This document shows, piece by piece, positions 25,394 through 33,508 of a stretch of DNA of 34,018 nt. A program made the translations under genes and the position numbers. A model generated the notes under the pieces. It saw nothing but the letters and a program-made list of their open reading frames with translations. It was not told where the DNA came from and did no database searches. The DNA comes from Roseomonas sp. GC11 (GTDB lineage Bacteria; Pseudomonadota; Alphaproteobacteria; Acetobacterales; Acetobacteraceae), in the NCBI RefSeq assembly GCF_024437745.1, contig NZ_JANFNY010000057.1, positions 1-34,018 of the forward strand, written 5' to 3'. How positions within the stretch are numbered: the stretch's first letter is position 1; every line of letters starts with the position of its first letter.

Positions 25394-26293
25394 TCAGCCC
25401 CACTTCATCTCGCCGGTGGCGACCTTCGCGCCGATGTCGAGCGCCACGCCCATGCCGAGGCCGGGGAAGCGCGCCTCCATGGCCGCCTTCAGCGCCGCGC
25501 CATTGGCGGCGCGGGCCAGTTCCTCCTCGAAGGCGAGGAGATAGGCGCGGGTATGGGCGACGGCCGAGAGGTCCACCGCCGCGCCGGGCGCCATGTGGCC
25601 GGGGACGACGATGGCCGGGCGCGCCGCCGCGATGCGGTCGAGCGTGGCGATCCAGGCCGCGCGCTCTTCCTTCGTCGGGGTATCGGCCGTCCAGACATGC
25701 ACCCCGGCGAAGACCAGCACGCCGCCGAAGACGGCGTTCAGCGCCGGCACGCGGAGATAGCGGCGGTTGGCCAGCCCCTCGGCCGCGACGATCTCCACCG
25801 CCTCGCCATCGACGCGGAGGGCGGGGCCGTCGAAGACCTCGGGCATGACGATGTCGGCCAGGCTCTGGGGGCCGTTCTCCTTGAGCTGCGGGCCCCAGGT
25901 GGCGAGCTTCTTCGCCACATTGCCCTCGATCGCCGCGCGCGTCGCCGGCGCGGCGAGGACGCGCGCCGCCGGGAAGGCCTCGCGGACGGGCTTCAGGCTG
26001 AAATAGTAATCCGGGTCGGACTGGCTGACATAGATGGTGGTCAGCGTCTTGCCGGTGGCCTGGATGGCGGCGGCCAGCGCCCGGCCATCCGGGTAGGTGA
26101 AGCCGCCATCGATGAGCAGCGCCTCCTTCGCGCCGGAGAGCAGGACGGGGGCGCGGAAGAAGCCATTCGGCCCGGCCGGGAAATGCCGCCATTCCAGCGT
26201 GCCGCCCGCCGCGCGGGCCGTGCCCGCGGGCAGCAGGGTGGCGGTGGCGCCGGCCGCGAGCGCCGTGGTGAGGGCCTGTCGCCTGGAGAGCAT
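25394..26293 (-). CDS. metallo-beta-lactamase-fold protein with altered metal site
   Basis: A 299-residue exported protein. The leader is twin-arginine-like (LSRRQALTTALAAGATATLL, cleavage near ARAAGG at ~30). The fold is visible from EALLIDGGFTYPDG (58-70) to PAIVVPGHM (226-234). The canonical metal motif HxHxDH after the second strand is replaced by Q-S-D-P-D-Y (91-96), so the two metal-site histidines are absent. H199, D204 and H233 remain. Some members of the family annotated as MBL-fold hydrolases carry a DPDYYF motif here. Catalysis may use one metal or none. ATG 26293 is preceded by GGA. It is divergent from a LysR gene across 154 nt. Confidence 0.88.
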   Translation of the reverse strand: MLSRRQALTTALAAGATATLLPAGTARAAGGTLEWRHFPAGPNGFFRAPVLLSGAKEALLIDGGFTYPDGRALAAAIQATGKTLTTIYVSQSDPDYYFSLKPVREAFPAARVLAAPATRAAIEGNVAKKLATWGPQLKENGPQSLADIVMPEVFDGPALRVDGEAVEIVAAEGLANRRYLRVPALNAVFGGVLVFAGVHVWTADTPTKEERAAWIATLDRIAAARPAIVVPGHMAPGAAVDLSAVAHTRAYLLAFEEELARAANGAALKAAMEARFPGLGMGVALDIGAKVATGEMKWG

Positions 26294-26401
26294 GGGAATG
26301 TCCTTTCCATCGCGCCCGCCGGATATGGCGGGGGGGGGCGGGGGGGGTGGGGTGCCCCGAAAAATAGCCCGCCGCGATTGCTGGATAAGCCATGCCGAAA
26401 C

Positions 26402-26431
26402 GGACAGATTGTCCATGGAAGCAGGACAATC
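26402..26431. promoter_or_regulatory. operator-like palindromes in MBL/LysR divergent region
   Basis: GATTGTCC (26407-26414) and GGACAATC (26424-26431) are a perfect 8-bp inverted repeat with a 9-nt spacer. An overlapping GGACA-GAT-TGTCC lies at 26402-26414, so three GGACA half-sites line up. This is a good candidate for LysR binding, and it argues that the LysR gene starts downstream, at 26439 or 26448. Confidence 0.5.
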
Positions 26432-26447
26432 CGCCGGGATGGCCGCC

Positions 26448-27368
26448 ATGGAACCGATCAACCTCAACCGCCTCGCCTATTTCGCCGCGGTGGTCGATGC
26501 CGGCTCCTTCACCCGCGCCGCGGAGCGGCTGGGGGTGGCCAAGACCGTGGTCAGCCAGCAGGTGGCGCGGCTGGAGGCGGAGTTGCAGGCCAGCCTGCTG
26601 ATGCGCACCACCCGCCGGGTGGAGCCGACGGCGGCGGGGCGGCTGCTGCATGCGCGCAGCGTGCTGATCCTGCGCGAGGCGGAGGATGCCCTCGGCGAGA
26701 TCGCCCGCGCCAATGCCGAGCCGATGGGCGTGCTGCGCGTGGCCGCGCCGAATGACTATGGCGCCTCGGTGGTGGCGCCGCTGGCCGCCGCCTTCTCGCG
26801 GCGCCACCCGGCCTGCCAGGTGGAGCTCGTGCTCTCCGATGCGCGGATCGACCTCGTGGCGCACCAGATCGACCTGTCGATCCGCGTCGGCTGGCTTGGC
26901 GATTCCAGCCTGCAGGCGCGGCGGATCCGCGGCTTCCGGCAATTCCTGGTGGCGGCGCCGGCGGTGGCGGCCGCCTTCCCGGCGGCGGTGCCGGGCGATC
27001 TCGCCACCGCCCCCTTCATCGCCAATGGCGCGCTGCGGGAGCCGCTCGCCTGGACCTTCACGCGCGCCGGGGCTGAAGGCGGGGCGGGGGTGGAGCGGCA
27101 GGAGGTGCGGATGCGCCGGGCGCTGACGATCAACAACACCCCGGCGGTGCTGGCGGCGGCGCTGGCGGGCGGGGGGCTGGCGGTGCTGCCGGATTTCCTG
27201 GCGGCGGAACCGCTGGCGGCGGGGCGGCTGGTGGCGCTGCTGCCGGCGTGGTCGCTGCCGGAGGGCGGCATCCACGCGGTCTATCCCACGGCGCGCTTCC
27301 GCCCGCCGAAGGTGACGGCCTTCGTCGCCCTGCTGATGGCCGGGGCCCGCCGCGCCACGCCCGCCTGA
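26448..27368 (+). CDS. LysR-family transcriptional regulator
   Basis: A 306-residue LysR protein. The N-terminal helix-turn-helix reads LNRLAYFAAVVDAGSFTRAA, then GVAKTVVSQQVARLEAEL (about 5-45). The effector domain starts at GVLRVAAPNDYGASVVAPL (about 87-105). RRVEPTAAGRLL and IDLVAHQIDLSIRVG place it in the AaeR/DsdC-like 'LysR_substrate' group common in proteobacteria. Start choice: ATG 26448 gives the family-typical MEPINLNRL, ATG 26439 is possible, and ATG 26415 would lie inside the operator palindrome. It is divergent from the MBL-fold gene, its probable target. Confidence 0.9.
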   Translation: MEPINLNRLAYFAAVVDAGSFTRAAERLGVAKTVVSQQVARLEAELQASLLMRTTRRVEPTAAGRLLHARSVLILREAEDALGEIARANAEPMGVLRVAAPNDYGASVVAPLAAAFSRRHPACQVELVLSDARIDLVAHQIDLSIRVGWLGDSSLQARRIRGFRQFLVAAPAVAAAFPAAVPGDLATAPFIANGALREPLAWTFTRAGAEGGAGVERQEVRMRRALTINNTPAVLAAALAGGGLAVLPDFLAAEPLAAGRLVALLPAWSLPEGGIHAVYPTARFRPPKVTAFVALLMAGARRATPA

Positions 27369-27404
27369 GGCGGCCGGGCAAGGCGGGGGATGATCTGGGA
27401 AAAA

Positions 27405-27478
27405 TGTCCCCGGCGGGATTCGAACCCACGGCCCCCAGATTAGGAATCTGGTGCTCTATCCTGCTGAGCTACGGAGAC
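27405..27478 (-). tRNA. tRNA-Arg (anticodon CCT)
   Basis: On the minus strand the acceptor GTCTCCG (27478-27472) pairs with CGGGGAC (27412-27406). The D arm is AGCTCAGCAGGATAGAGC, the anticodon CCT lies at 27444-27442 inside CCAGATT...AATCTGG, and the T arm has GGTTCGAATCC. The discriminator is A and no CCA is encoded; a T5 run follows and may end transcription. A possible -10 TATCCT lies just upstream. It reads the rare AGG codon. Confidence 0.96.
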
Positions 27479-27559
27479 AGGCGGCGGCAGGATAACCGAG
27501 ATCGGCGCGGAACGGAACCGGGGGAACCGGCTTTCCCCCGCCGCTTTCAGCCGCCGCTT

Positions 27560-28510
27560 TCAGCCGCGGCGGCGGAAGCGCTCCACCGCCGCCACCAGCG
27601 CCACGCGCACGCCGGGCTCCAGCGCGGAATGCCCGGCATCCGGGATCACCGTCAGCCGCGCCTTGGGCCAGGCGGCGGCGAGGTCGAAGGCGCTCTCCGC
27701 CGGGCACACCATGTCATAGCGCCCCTGCACGATCTCCGCCGGCAGATGCGCGATGCGCCCCATATGCCCGAGCAGCCCCTCCGGCGGCAGGAAGAGGTCA
27801 TGCGCGAAGTAATGCGCCTCGATCCGCGCGAGGCCGAGCGCCGTGCGGTCCTGCGCGAAGCTCGCCACCGTGTCGGGGCTGGGCATCAGCGTGCTGCACA
27901 GCCCCTCATACTGGCTCCAGGCGCGGGCGGCGGGGAAATGCACCTGCGGGTCCGGGTCCGTCAGCCGCTTCAGATAGGCGGCGAGCAGGTCCTGGCGCTC
28001 CGCCGGCGGCACATGCTCGGCGAACTGCGCCCAGGCATCGGGGAAGACGCGGCGCATGCCATAGAGGAACCACTCCACCTCCGGCGCCCGGCCGAGGAAG
28101 ACGCCGCGCAGCACGCAGCCCTGCACCCGTTCCGCATGCGCCTGGGCATAGGCCAGCGCCAGCGTCGAGCCCCAGGAGCCGCCGAAGAGCAGCCAGGTCT
28201 CGATGCCGAGGAAGCGCCGCAGCGTCTCGATATCGGCCACCAGGTTGGGGGTGGTGTTGCCCGCCAGCTCCCCCAGCGGGCGGGAACGGCCGGAGCCGCG
28301 CTGGTCGAAGATGATGATGCGCCAGTGCTGCGGGTCGAAGAAGCGGCGATGCACCGCCCCCGCCCCCGCCCCCGGCCCGCCATGCAGGAACAGCACCGGC
28401 TGGCCGCGCGGATTGCCCACCTGCTCCCAGTACATGACATGCCCGCCGGACAGCGGCAGCAGGCCGGTCTCGTAGGGCGCGATATCAGGAAAGAGGTCGC
28501 CGCGGGGCAT
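27560..28510 (-). CDS. pip: proline iminopeptidase
   Basis: A 316-residue cytosolic serine peptidase of family S33, which removes N-terminal proline. The alpha/beta-hydrolase fold has the oxyanion motif HGGPG (43-47), FDQRGSGRSRP (68-78, the Pip signature), nucleophile Ser112 in GGSWGS (110-115), Asp266 in QGRYDMVCP and His294 in DAGHSA. Length and every motif match the family. The start is ATG 28510 (MPRGDLFPDIAPY); the longer in-frame version from 28603 has no support. It is divergent from the zinc-ribbon gene. Confidence 0.96.
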   Translation of the reverse strand: MPRGDLFPDIAPYETGLLPLSGGHVMYWEQVGNPRGQPVLFLHGGPGAGAGAVHRRFFDPQHWRIIIFDQRGSGRSRPLGELAGNTTPNLVADIETLRRFLGIETWLLFGGSWGSTLALAYAQAHAERVQGCVLRGVFLGRAPEVEWFLYGMRRVFPDAWAQFAEHVPPAERQDLLAAYLKRLTDPDPQVHFPAARAWSQYEGLCSTLMPSPDTVASFAQDRTALGLARIEAHYFAHDLFLPPEGLLGHMGRIAHLPAEIVQGRYDMVCPAESAFDLAAAWPKARLTVIPDAGHSALEPGVRVALVAAVERFRRRG

Positions 28511-28580
28511 GGGCGTGATCTTTGGCGCGACCGGACCGCCCGCGCAACACCATGCAACGATCCTGGCTGGCTTTCCGCAC

Positions 28581-28611
28581 CGTGTATCGCACGCGGATCG
28601 CACGTGTATCG
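28581..28611. promoter_or_regulatory. direct repeats CGTGTATCG in divergent promoter region
   Basis: CGTGTATCG occurs at 28581-28589 and again at 28603-28611, a 22-bp spacing, about two helical turns. A related CACGCGGATCG lies between them. The position between divergent pip and the zinc-ribbon gene suits a regulator site. No regulator can be named. Confidence 0.35.
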
Positions 28612-28658
28612 TCCTGGTGCCCCTTCGCGCGGGCGCTCTTCATGCCTAGGTTTGCGGG

Positions 28659-29495
28659 ATGGCGACGTCTTCACCACCCGCCGGCTCTCCCTCCGCCGGC
28701 TCCCCCTCCGCGCGCTCCGGCGGCGGCGGCGCGCCCGGCGGCCTGCGCTGCGCCGTCTGCGGCACGGAGAGCCGGCAACCGGCCTTCCGCCCCGGCCCGC
28801 CCGAGCAGGCCCCGGATCTCGACCTGCGCCCGGGCGAGCCGCTGCGCGGCACCATGGCGCGCTGGCTGCAGCAATGCCCGCACTGCGCCTATGCCGCGCC
28901 GGATATCGGCCGCGCCCACCCCGCCGCCGCCGAGGCCGTGGCCGCCGCCCCCTTCCGCGCCCTGATCGCCGAGACCAGCCACCCGCCGCTGGCCCGCCGC
29001 TTCCTGGCCTGGGCGCATGTGCTGGAGGAAACCGGCGCCCTGCACGCCGCCGCCGAGGCCACCCTGCACGCCGCCTGGGTGGCCGACGACATGAACCGCC
29101 CGGACCTCGCCAGCCTGTGGCGGCTGGAGGCCGTGGCGCTCTGGCGCGGCGGCCCGGCGCTGGACGCGGAACAGACCGTGCGCGTCATCGACGCGCTGCG
29201 CCGCGCCGAGGCCTGGGAGGACGCCGCCACCACCGCCAATGCCCTGGCCGCCCGCCAGCCGGAGGAGGCGGTGGCCCAGGTCGTCGCCCTGGAACAGCGG
29301 CTGATCGTCCGGCGCGACGCCGCCCGCCACACCCTGGCCAGCGCCCTGCCCCCGCCCTCCCGCCGGCCGCATGTGGCGCACCAGAAGGCCCCGCCCGGCG
29401 GGCGGGGAGCGGGCCGGGGTCCGGGCCAGAGCCAGGGTCCGGGCCAGGGTCCGGGCCTCTGGCAGCGCATCAGCCGGCTGTTCCGCAAGGGGTAG
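28659..29495 (+). CDS. zinc-ribbon protein, possibly DUF2225-like
   Basis: A 278-residue protein that I cannot assign firmly. After a Ser/Pro/Gly-rich N-terminus it has CAVC (31-34) and CPHC (73-76), followed by AYAAPDIGRAHP. Two CxxC pairs about 40 residues apart, the second followed by Y/A, resemble DUF2225 zinc ribbons. The middle (about 90-215) is a helical, TPR-like region (FLAWAHVLEETGALHAAAEATLHAAWVADDM..). The C-terminus is basic and repetitive (G-P-G-Q-S-Q-G-P-G-Q repeats from a 12-bp DNA repeat at ~29417-29455), then WQRISRLFRKG, which may be amphipathic. Codon usage and the ATG at 28659 support a real gene. Confidence 0.75.
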   Translation: MATSSPPAGSPSAGSPSARSGGGGAPGGLRCAVCGTESRQPAFRPGPPEQAPDLDLRPGEPLRGTMARWLQQCPHCAYAAPDIGRAHPAAAEAVAAAPFRALIAETSHPPLARRFLAWAHVLEETGALHAAAEATLHAAWVADDMNRPDLASLWRLEAVALWRGGPALDAEQTVRVIDALRRAEAWEDAATTANALAARQPEEAVAQVVALEQRLIVRRDAARHTLASALPPPSRRPHVAHQKAPPGGRGAGRGPGQSQGPGQGPGLWQRISRLFRKG

Positions 29496-29628
29496 CGCCA
29501 CCGCCGCGCCAGGCCGCGCGGCCCGGCGCGCCGCAGCACATCCCTGCCCGGCGCCGGCCTGCCCTTCGCCGGCGGCGGGGGTCGCGGCGCCGGCCGCCCT
29601 TGCACCGCGGCGCACAATGGCGCATTGG

Positions 29629-29643
29629 AATGGTATAACGTAT
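29629..29643 (+). promoter_or_regulatory. candidate Zur box upstream of ZnuA-like gene
   Basis: ATGGTATAACGT (29630-29641) matches 10 of 12 positions of ATGTTATAACAT and has the G-TATAAC core. It lies 16 nt before the ATG, where a bound repressor would block transcription. It supports zinc control of the gene and is the second such box in the window. Confidence 0.55.
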
Positions 29644-29657
29644 CTGGAGATCCGGTC

Positions 29658-30581
29658 ATGCAGCGTCGCGCCCTGCTCGGCCTCGCCCTCGCCGCCCCCT
29701 TCCTCGGCCACGCCGCGTCGGCCCAGGAGAACGGCCCGCCGCTCCCCGTCGTCGCCTCCTTCTCCATCCTGGGCGACATGGTGCGCCAGATCGGCGGGGA
29801 GGCCGTGCGCGTCCATGTCATCGCCGGCCCGGATGTGGACGCCCACACCTTCCAGCCCCGCCCCTCCGACGCCCAGGCGGTGCGCGAGGCGAAGCTGCTG
29901 GTGCGCAACGGCCTCGGCTTCGATGCCTGGATGGACCGCCTCGCCCGCTCCGCCGGCTACAAGGGCGCCACCGCCACCGCCAGCCAGGGCGTCACCCCCC
30001 GCCGCATGGAGGAGGCCGACAGCCAGGGGCACGGCCACAGCCACGGCACCACCACCGACCCCCATGCCTGGCAGGATCTGCGCAACGGCCAGATCTATGC
30101 CCGCAACATCGGCGAGGCCCTCGCCAGCGCCGACCCGGCCCGGGCCGAGCGCTTCCGCGCCGCCGCCGCCACCTACGCCGCCCGCCTCGCCATCCTCGAT
30201 GCCTGGGTGCGCGAGCAGATCGCCACCGTGCCGGAAGCCCGCCGCCGCGTCGTCACCAGCCACGACGCCTTCGGCTATTTCGGCGCCGCCTACGGCGTCC
30301 GCTTCCTGGCGCCGCAGGGCGTCAGCACGGAGAGCGAACCCTCCGCCGCCCAGGTCGCCCGCCTCATCCGCACCCTGAAGCAGGAAAAGATCACCGCCCT
30401 CTTCCTGGAGAACATGGCCAACCCCGCCACCCTCAACCGCCTCGCCCACGAGGCCGGGGTGAAGGTGCAGGGCAGGCTCTATGCCGATGCCCTCTCCGCC
30501 GAAGGGGGGCCGGCGGCGACCTATGAGACCATGTTCCGCAACAATATCGGGCTGCTCGTGCCGGCCATGGCGGGCAACTGA
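29658..30581 (+). CDS. zinc ABC transporter substrate-binding protein, ZnuA-like
   Basis: A 307-residue periplasmic metal receptor (cluster A-I). The leader is MQRRALLGLALAAPFLGHAASA (1-22). The metal ligands can be seen: His in GPDVDAHTFQPRPSD (about 54-68), His in DPHAW (about 135-139) after a His-rich loop (QGHGHSHG, about 125-132) typical of zinc rather than manganese receptors, and His in TSHDAFGYFGAAYGV (about 203-217). The fourth (acidic) ligand lies in the C-lobe. The start is ATG 29658; a longer frame from 29625 begins within the Zur-like box. No ZnuB or ZnuC gene is adjacent, so it is an orphan in this window. Confidence 0.92.
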   Translation: MQRRALLGLALAAPFLGHAASAQENGPPLPVVASFSILGDMVRQIGGEAVRVHVIAGPDVDAHTFQPRPSDAQAVREAKLLVRNGLGFDAWMDRLARSAGYKGATATASQGVTPRRMEEADSQGHGHSHGTTTDPHAWQDLRNGQIYARNIGEALASADPARAERFRAAAATYAARLAILDAWVREQIATVPEARRRVVTSHDAFGYFGAAYGVRFLAPQGVSTESEPSAAQVARLIRTLKQEKITALFLENMANPATLNRLAHEAGVKVQGRLYADALSAEGGPAATYETMFRNNIGLLVPAMAGN

Positions 30582-30600
30582 GAGGGGCTTTGCCCCTCTC
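30580..30600 (+). terminator. hairpin overlapping the ZnuA-like stop codon
   Basis: GAGAGGGGC-TTT-GCCCCTCTC is a perfect 9-bp stem with a 3-nt loop, and its first bases lie in the TGA stop. It is almost the same as the 12661-12683 stem. There is no T-run, but position and strength suggest a 3'-end signal. Confidence 0.55.
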
Positions 30601-30706
30601 AGACTCTCCCCACCAAAGGCCTGAGGCCTTTGGAAACCCATTCCTGGGCAGCCATTGAAGGCGGGTACGGGGGGGGGGGCCAAAGCCCCCTCAGGCCGCG
30701 GGCAGG
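30601..30706. repeat. GC-rich hairpin repeat cluster (family II)
   Basis: Continues from the stop-codon hairpin. CCAAAGGCC-TGA-GGCCTTTGG (30613-30633) is a perfect 9-bp stem, followed by a long G-run (about 11-12 G near 30669-30680) and a GGCC-AAAGCCCCCTCAGG tail. It lies between two convergent genes. Confidence 0.6.
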
Positions 30707-31066
30707 CTATTTCACCGGCAGGAAGATAAAAACCACGGCGGCCACCAGGCAGGCCATGGCGGCCAGATAGGTCCAGCGCAGCGGCTCCCCCAGCACCAGC
30801 ACCGAGAAGCCGGCGAAGACCATCAGCGTGATCACCTCCTGCATCACCTTCAGCTGCTGGCCCGTATAGGGGCCGTAGCCGATGCGGTTGGCCGGCACCG
30901 CCAGGCAGTACTCGAAGAAGGCGATGCCCCAGCTCACCAGCACCGCCAGCCAGAGCGGCCAGGAGGGCTGCTTCAGATGGCCATACCAGGCCCAGGTCAT
31001 CAGGATGTTGGAGCCGACGAGCAGGATCGGCGGCCACAGCAGGGTGAGGTTCATCAGGGCATCCAT
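30707..31066 (-). CDS. DMT-family small membrane protein (DUF486)
   Basis: A small hydrophobic protein of about 119 residues with four predicted helices. SNILMTWAWYGHLK (about 19-32) and SWGIAFFEYCLAVPANRIG, then QLKVMQEVITLMVFAGFSV, are characteristic of DUF486, a one-domain relative of drug/metabolite transporters. Substrate unknown. Start uncertain: ATG 31066 directly abuts GGAG, and ATG 31054 (MNLTLLWPP) has better spacing and gives 115 residues. The frame opens at 31120 but the Pro-rich N-terminus there is doubtful. It is divergent from accD. Confidence 0.88.
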   Translation of the reverse strand: MDALMNLTLLWPPILLVGSNILMTWAWYGHLKQPSWPLWLAVLVSWGIAFFEYCLAVPANRIGYGPYTGQQLKVMQEVITLMVFAGFSVLVLGEPLRWTYLAAMACLVAAVVFIFLPVK

Positions 31067-31232
31067 CTCCGGGTTGCGCCCCGCATCATGCGGTGGCGGC
31101 GGCGGGGGAGAAACGCCCAAGGCCGCGCCGCGTCACCACATGGCCGCCCCCGCCCCTTTGCTCTTGCCTCGGCCGGGCGCCGGCCCTACCACCCGCCCGC
31201 TCAGGCTCGTCAGGAATTAGGAGAGGGTCCGC

Positions 31233-32222
31233 ATGAACTGGATCAGCGAATGGGCGCTGCCGAAGATCCAGACATGGCTCGGCCGCCGCGAGGTGCCGGA
31301 CAATCTCTGGCACAAATGCCCCGCCTGCGAGCAGATGATCTTCCACCGCGACCTTGAGCGCGCGCTGCATGTCTGCACCCATTGCGGGCACCACATGCGC
31401 GTCTCCGCCCAGAAGCGGCTGGACTACACGCTCGACCCCGGCTTCCAGCGCATCGAGCTGCCGAAGTCGCCGGCCGACCCGCTGCGCTTCCGCGACCAGC
31501 GCAAATACGCCGACCGCCTGAAGGAAGCCCAGGCCAAGATCGGCATGGATGACGCCGTGGCCGTCGCCCATGGCACCATCGAGGGCCGCCGCGCCGTCGT
31601 CGCCGCCTTCGAGTTCTCCTTCATGGGCGGCTCGATGAGCCCGGGCGTGGGCGAGGCCATCGTCACCGCCGCGCGCCTCGCCGTGCTGCAGGACGCGCCG
31701 CTGATCGTCTTCACCGCCTCCGGCGGCGCCCGCATGCAGGAGGGCGCGCTCAGCCTGATGCAGATGCCGCGCACCGTCATCGCCACGCAGATGGTGAAGG
31801 AGGCCAGGCTGCCCTTCATCGTCGTGCTCTGCGACCCGACGACGGGTGGCGTCACCGCCTCCTTCGCCATGCTGGGCGATCTCCAGATCGCCGAGCCGGG
31901 CGCCATGATCGGCTTCGCCGGCGCCCGCGTCATCGAGCAGACGGTGCGCGAGAAGCTGCCGGAGGGCTTCCAGCGCGCCGAATACCTGCTGGAACACGGC
32001 ATCCTGGACATGGTGGTGAAGCGCGGCGCCCTGCGCGAGACGCTGGCCCATGTGATCAGCCTGCTGCGCGAGCCGCTGCTGCCCGGCGAGGCCAGCCCGG
32101 CCGAGCCGGCCCCCGCCGCGCCGCCGGCCGCGCCCGCGGTGCCCGCTGCCCAGGCCGCCGTGCCCGCCGCCCTGCCCGCCGCCCTGCCCGCCACCCCTGG
32201 CAAGCCGGCCGCCAGCGCGTGA
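31233..32222 (+). CDS. accD: acetyl-CoA carboxylase carboxyltransferase beta subunit
   Basis: A 329-residue subunit that, with AccA, transfers CO2 from carboxybiotin to acetyl-CoA to make malonyl-CoA for fatty-acid synthesis. The zinc ribbon is intact (C29, C32, C48, C51). The crotonase-like carboxyltransferase core follows, with EFSFMGGSMSPGVGEAI (about 128-144), TASGGARMQEG (about 161-171) and DPTTGGVTASFAMLGD (about 203-218). The C-terminal ~45 residues are a disordered Ala/Pro tail longer than in E. coli. The start has AGGAGAGGG upstream. It is coupled to folC by a GTGA overlap, the classical alphaproteobacterial accD-folC pair. Confidence 0.97.
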   Translation: MNWISEWALPKIQTWLGRREVPDNLWHKCPACEQMIFHRDLERALHVCTHCGHHMRVSAQKRLDYTLDPGFQRIELPKSPADPLRFRDQRKYADRLKEAQAKIGMDDAVAVAHGTIEGRRAVVAAFEFSFMGGSMSPGVGEAIVTAARLAVLQDAPLIVFTASGGARMQEGALSLMQMPRTVIATQMVKEARLPFIVVLCDPTTGGVTASFAMLGDLQIAEPGAMIGFAGARVIEQTVREKLPEGFQRAEYLLEHGILDMVVKRGALRETLAHVISLLREPLLPGEASPAEPAPAAPPAAPAVPAAQAAVPAALPAALPATPGKPAASA

Positions 32223-33502
32223 GCCGCGCGGAAGCGATCGTCGAGCGGCTGCACGGCCTCCACCCCAAGCTGATCGACCTCAGCCTGGGGCGGTTGCAGC
32301 GCCTGCTCGCGGCGCTCGGCCACCCCGAGCGCCGGCTGCCGCCGGTGGTCCATGTCGCCGGCACCAATGGCAAGGGCTCCACCTGCGCCTTCCTGCGCGC
32401 CATCGCCGAGGCGGCGGGGCAGCGGGTGCATGTCTATACCTCCCCCCACCTCGTGCGCTTCGAGGAGCGCTTCCGCCTCGCCGGGCGGCTGGTGGAGGAG
32501 GCTGAACTCGCCGCCGCCTTCGAGGAGATCGAGGCGGCCAACCAGGGCCAGCCCATCACCGTCTTCGAGGTGATCACCGCCGGCGCCCTGCTGCTGTTCA
32601 GCCGCGTCCCGGCGGACCTGCTGGTGCTGGAGGTCGGCCTCGGCGGGCGCTTCGACGCCACCAATGTGGTGGACCGCCCGGCCGCCTGCGCCATCACCAG
32701 CATTTCCATGGACCACATGGATTTCCTGGGCGACACGCTGGCCGCCATCGCCGGCGAGAAGGCGGGCATCCTGAAGCCCGGCTGCCCGGCCGTCACCGGC
32801 CTCCAGGCGCCGGAGGCCCAGGCCGTGCTGGAGGCGGAGGCCGCGCGCCTCGGCGCCCCGCTGGCCAGCCGCGGCACGGGCTGGAGCATCGCGGAAACCC
32901 CCTCCGGCCTGCGCTACAGCGACGCCGCCGGGGTGCTGGACCTGCCGCACCCCGCCCTGCCGGGCCCGCACCAGGCGGACAATGCCGGCATCGCCATCGC
33001 CGCGCTGCGCGCCTGGGGGCCGTCCTGGCTGACCCCGGCCGCCATCGCCGCCGGCCTGACCACCGCCACTTGGCCCGCCCGCCTCCAGCGCCTGCACGGC
33101 AGCCTGGCCGCGCTGCTGCCGGAAGGCTGGGAACTCTGGCTGGATGGCGGGCACAATGCCGGCGGCGGGCAGGCCCTGGCCGCGCATCTCCCGGCCTGGG
33201 CCGACCGCCCGCGCCACCTCGTCGTCGGCATGAAGCAGGGCAAGGCCTCGGCCGATTTCCTGGCGCCGCTGCTGCCGCTGGCGGAAAGCCTCTGGGCGGT
33301 GTCGGAGCCGGGCCAGCACCTCGCCGTACCGGTGGAGGCCATCATCGCGGCCAGCGGCGGCAAGGCCCACCCCGGCCCGCATGTGGCCGAGGCGCTGCGC
33401 GCCATCGCCACCGCCGGCGGCCCGCCCGCCCGCGTGCTGATCTGCGGCAGCCTCTATCTGGCGGGCGAAGTCCTCAAGGCCGATGGAACTTTGCCTATCT
33501 AA
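32219..33502 (+). CDS. folC: folylpolyglutamate synthase / dihydrofolate synthase
   Basis: A 427-residue Mur-ligase-family enzyme. It adds glutamate to dihydropteroate and to folates. The P-loop GTNGKGS lies at 48-54, YTSPHL at ~73-78, EVGLGGRFDATNVV (about 140-153) carries the catalytic acidic residues, and SMDHMDFLGDTLAAIAGEKAGI (about 162-183) is the folate/ATP region. The start is GTG 32219, overlapping the accD stop by 4 nt. It ends at 33502, seven nucleotides before the large family I composite palindrome. Confidence 0.96.
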   Translation: MSRAEAIVERLHGLHPKLIDLSLGRLQRLLAALGHPERRLPPVVHVAGTNGKGSTCAFLRAIAEAAGQRVHVYTSPHLVRFEERFRLAGRLVEEAELAAAFEEIEAANQGQPITVFEVITAGALLLFSRVPADLLVLEVGLGGRFDATNVVDRPAACAITSISMDHMDFLGDTLAAIAGEKAGILKPGCPAVTGLQAPEAQAVLEAEAARLGAPLASRGTGWSIAETPSGLRYSDAAGVLDLPHPALPGPHQADNAGIAIAALRAWGPSWLTPAAIAAGLTTATWPARLQRLHGSLAALLPEGWELWLDGGHNAGGGQALAAHLPAWADRPRHLVVGMKQGKASADFLAPLLPLAESLWAVSEPGQHLAVPVEAIIAASGGKAHPGPHVAEALRAIATAGGPPARVLICGSLYLAGEVLKADGTLPI

Positions 33503-33508
33503 AAGAAT

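Noticed and set aside
26328-26350. G-rich run near 26330-26350 considered as a phase-variable tract
   Set aside because: It is intergenic, interrupted, and no gene frame depends on it; an effect on promoter spacing cannot be shown.
25161-27275. 704-codon minus-strand frame across the phosphoesterase end, MBL and LysR genes
   Set aside because: Composite shadow of three genes in another frame, full of His/Arg/Gln low complexity.
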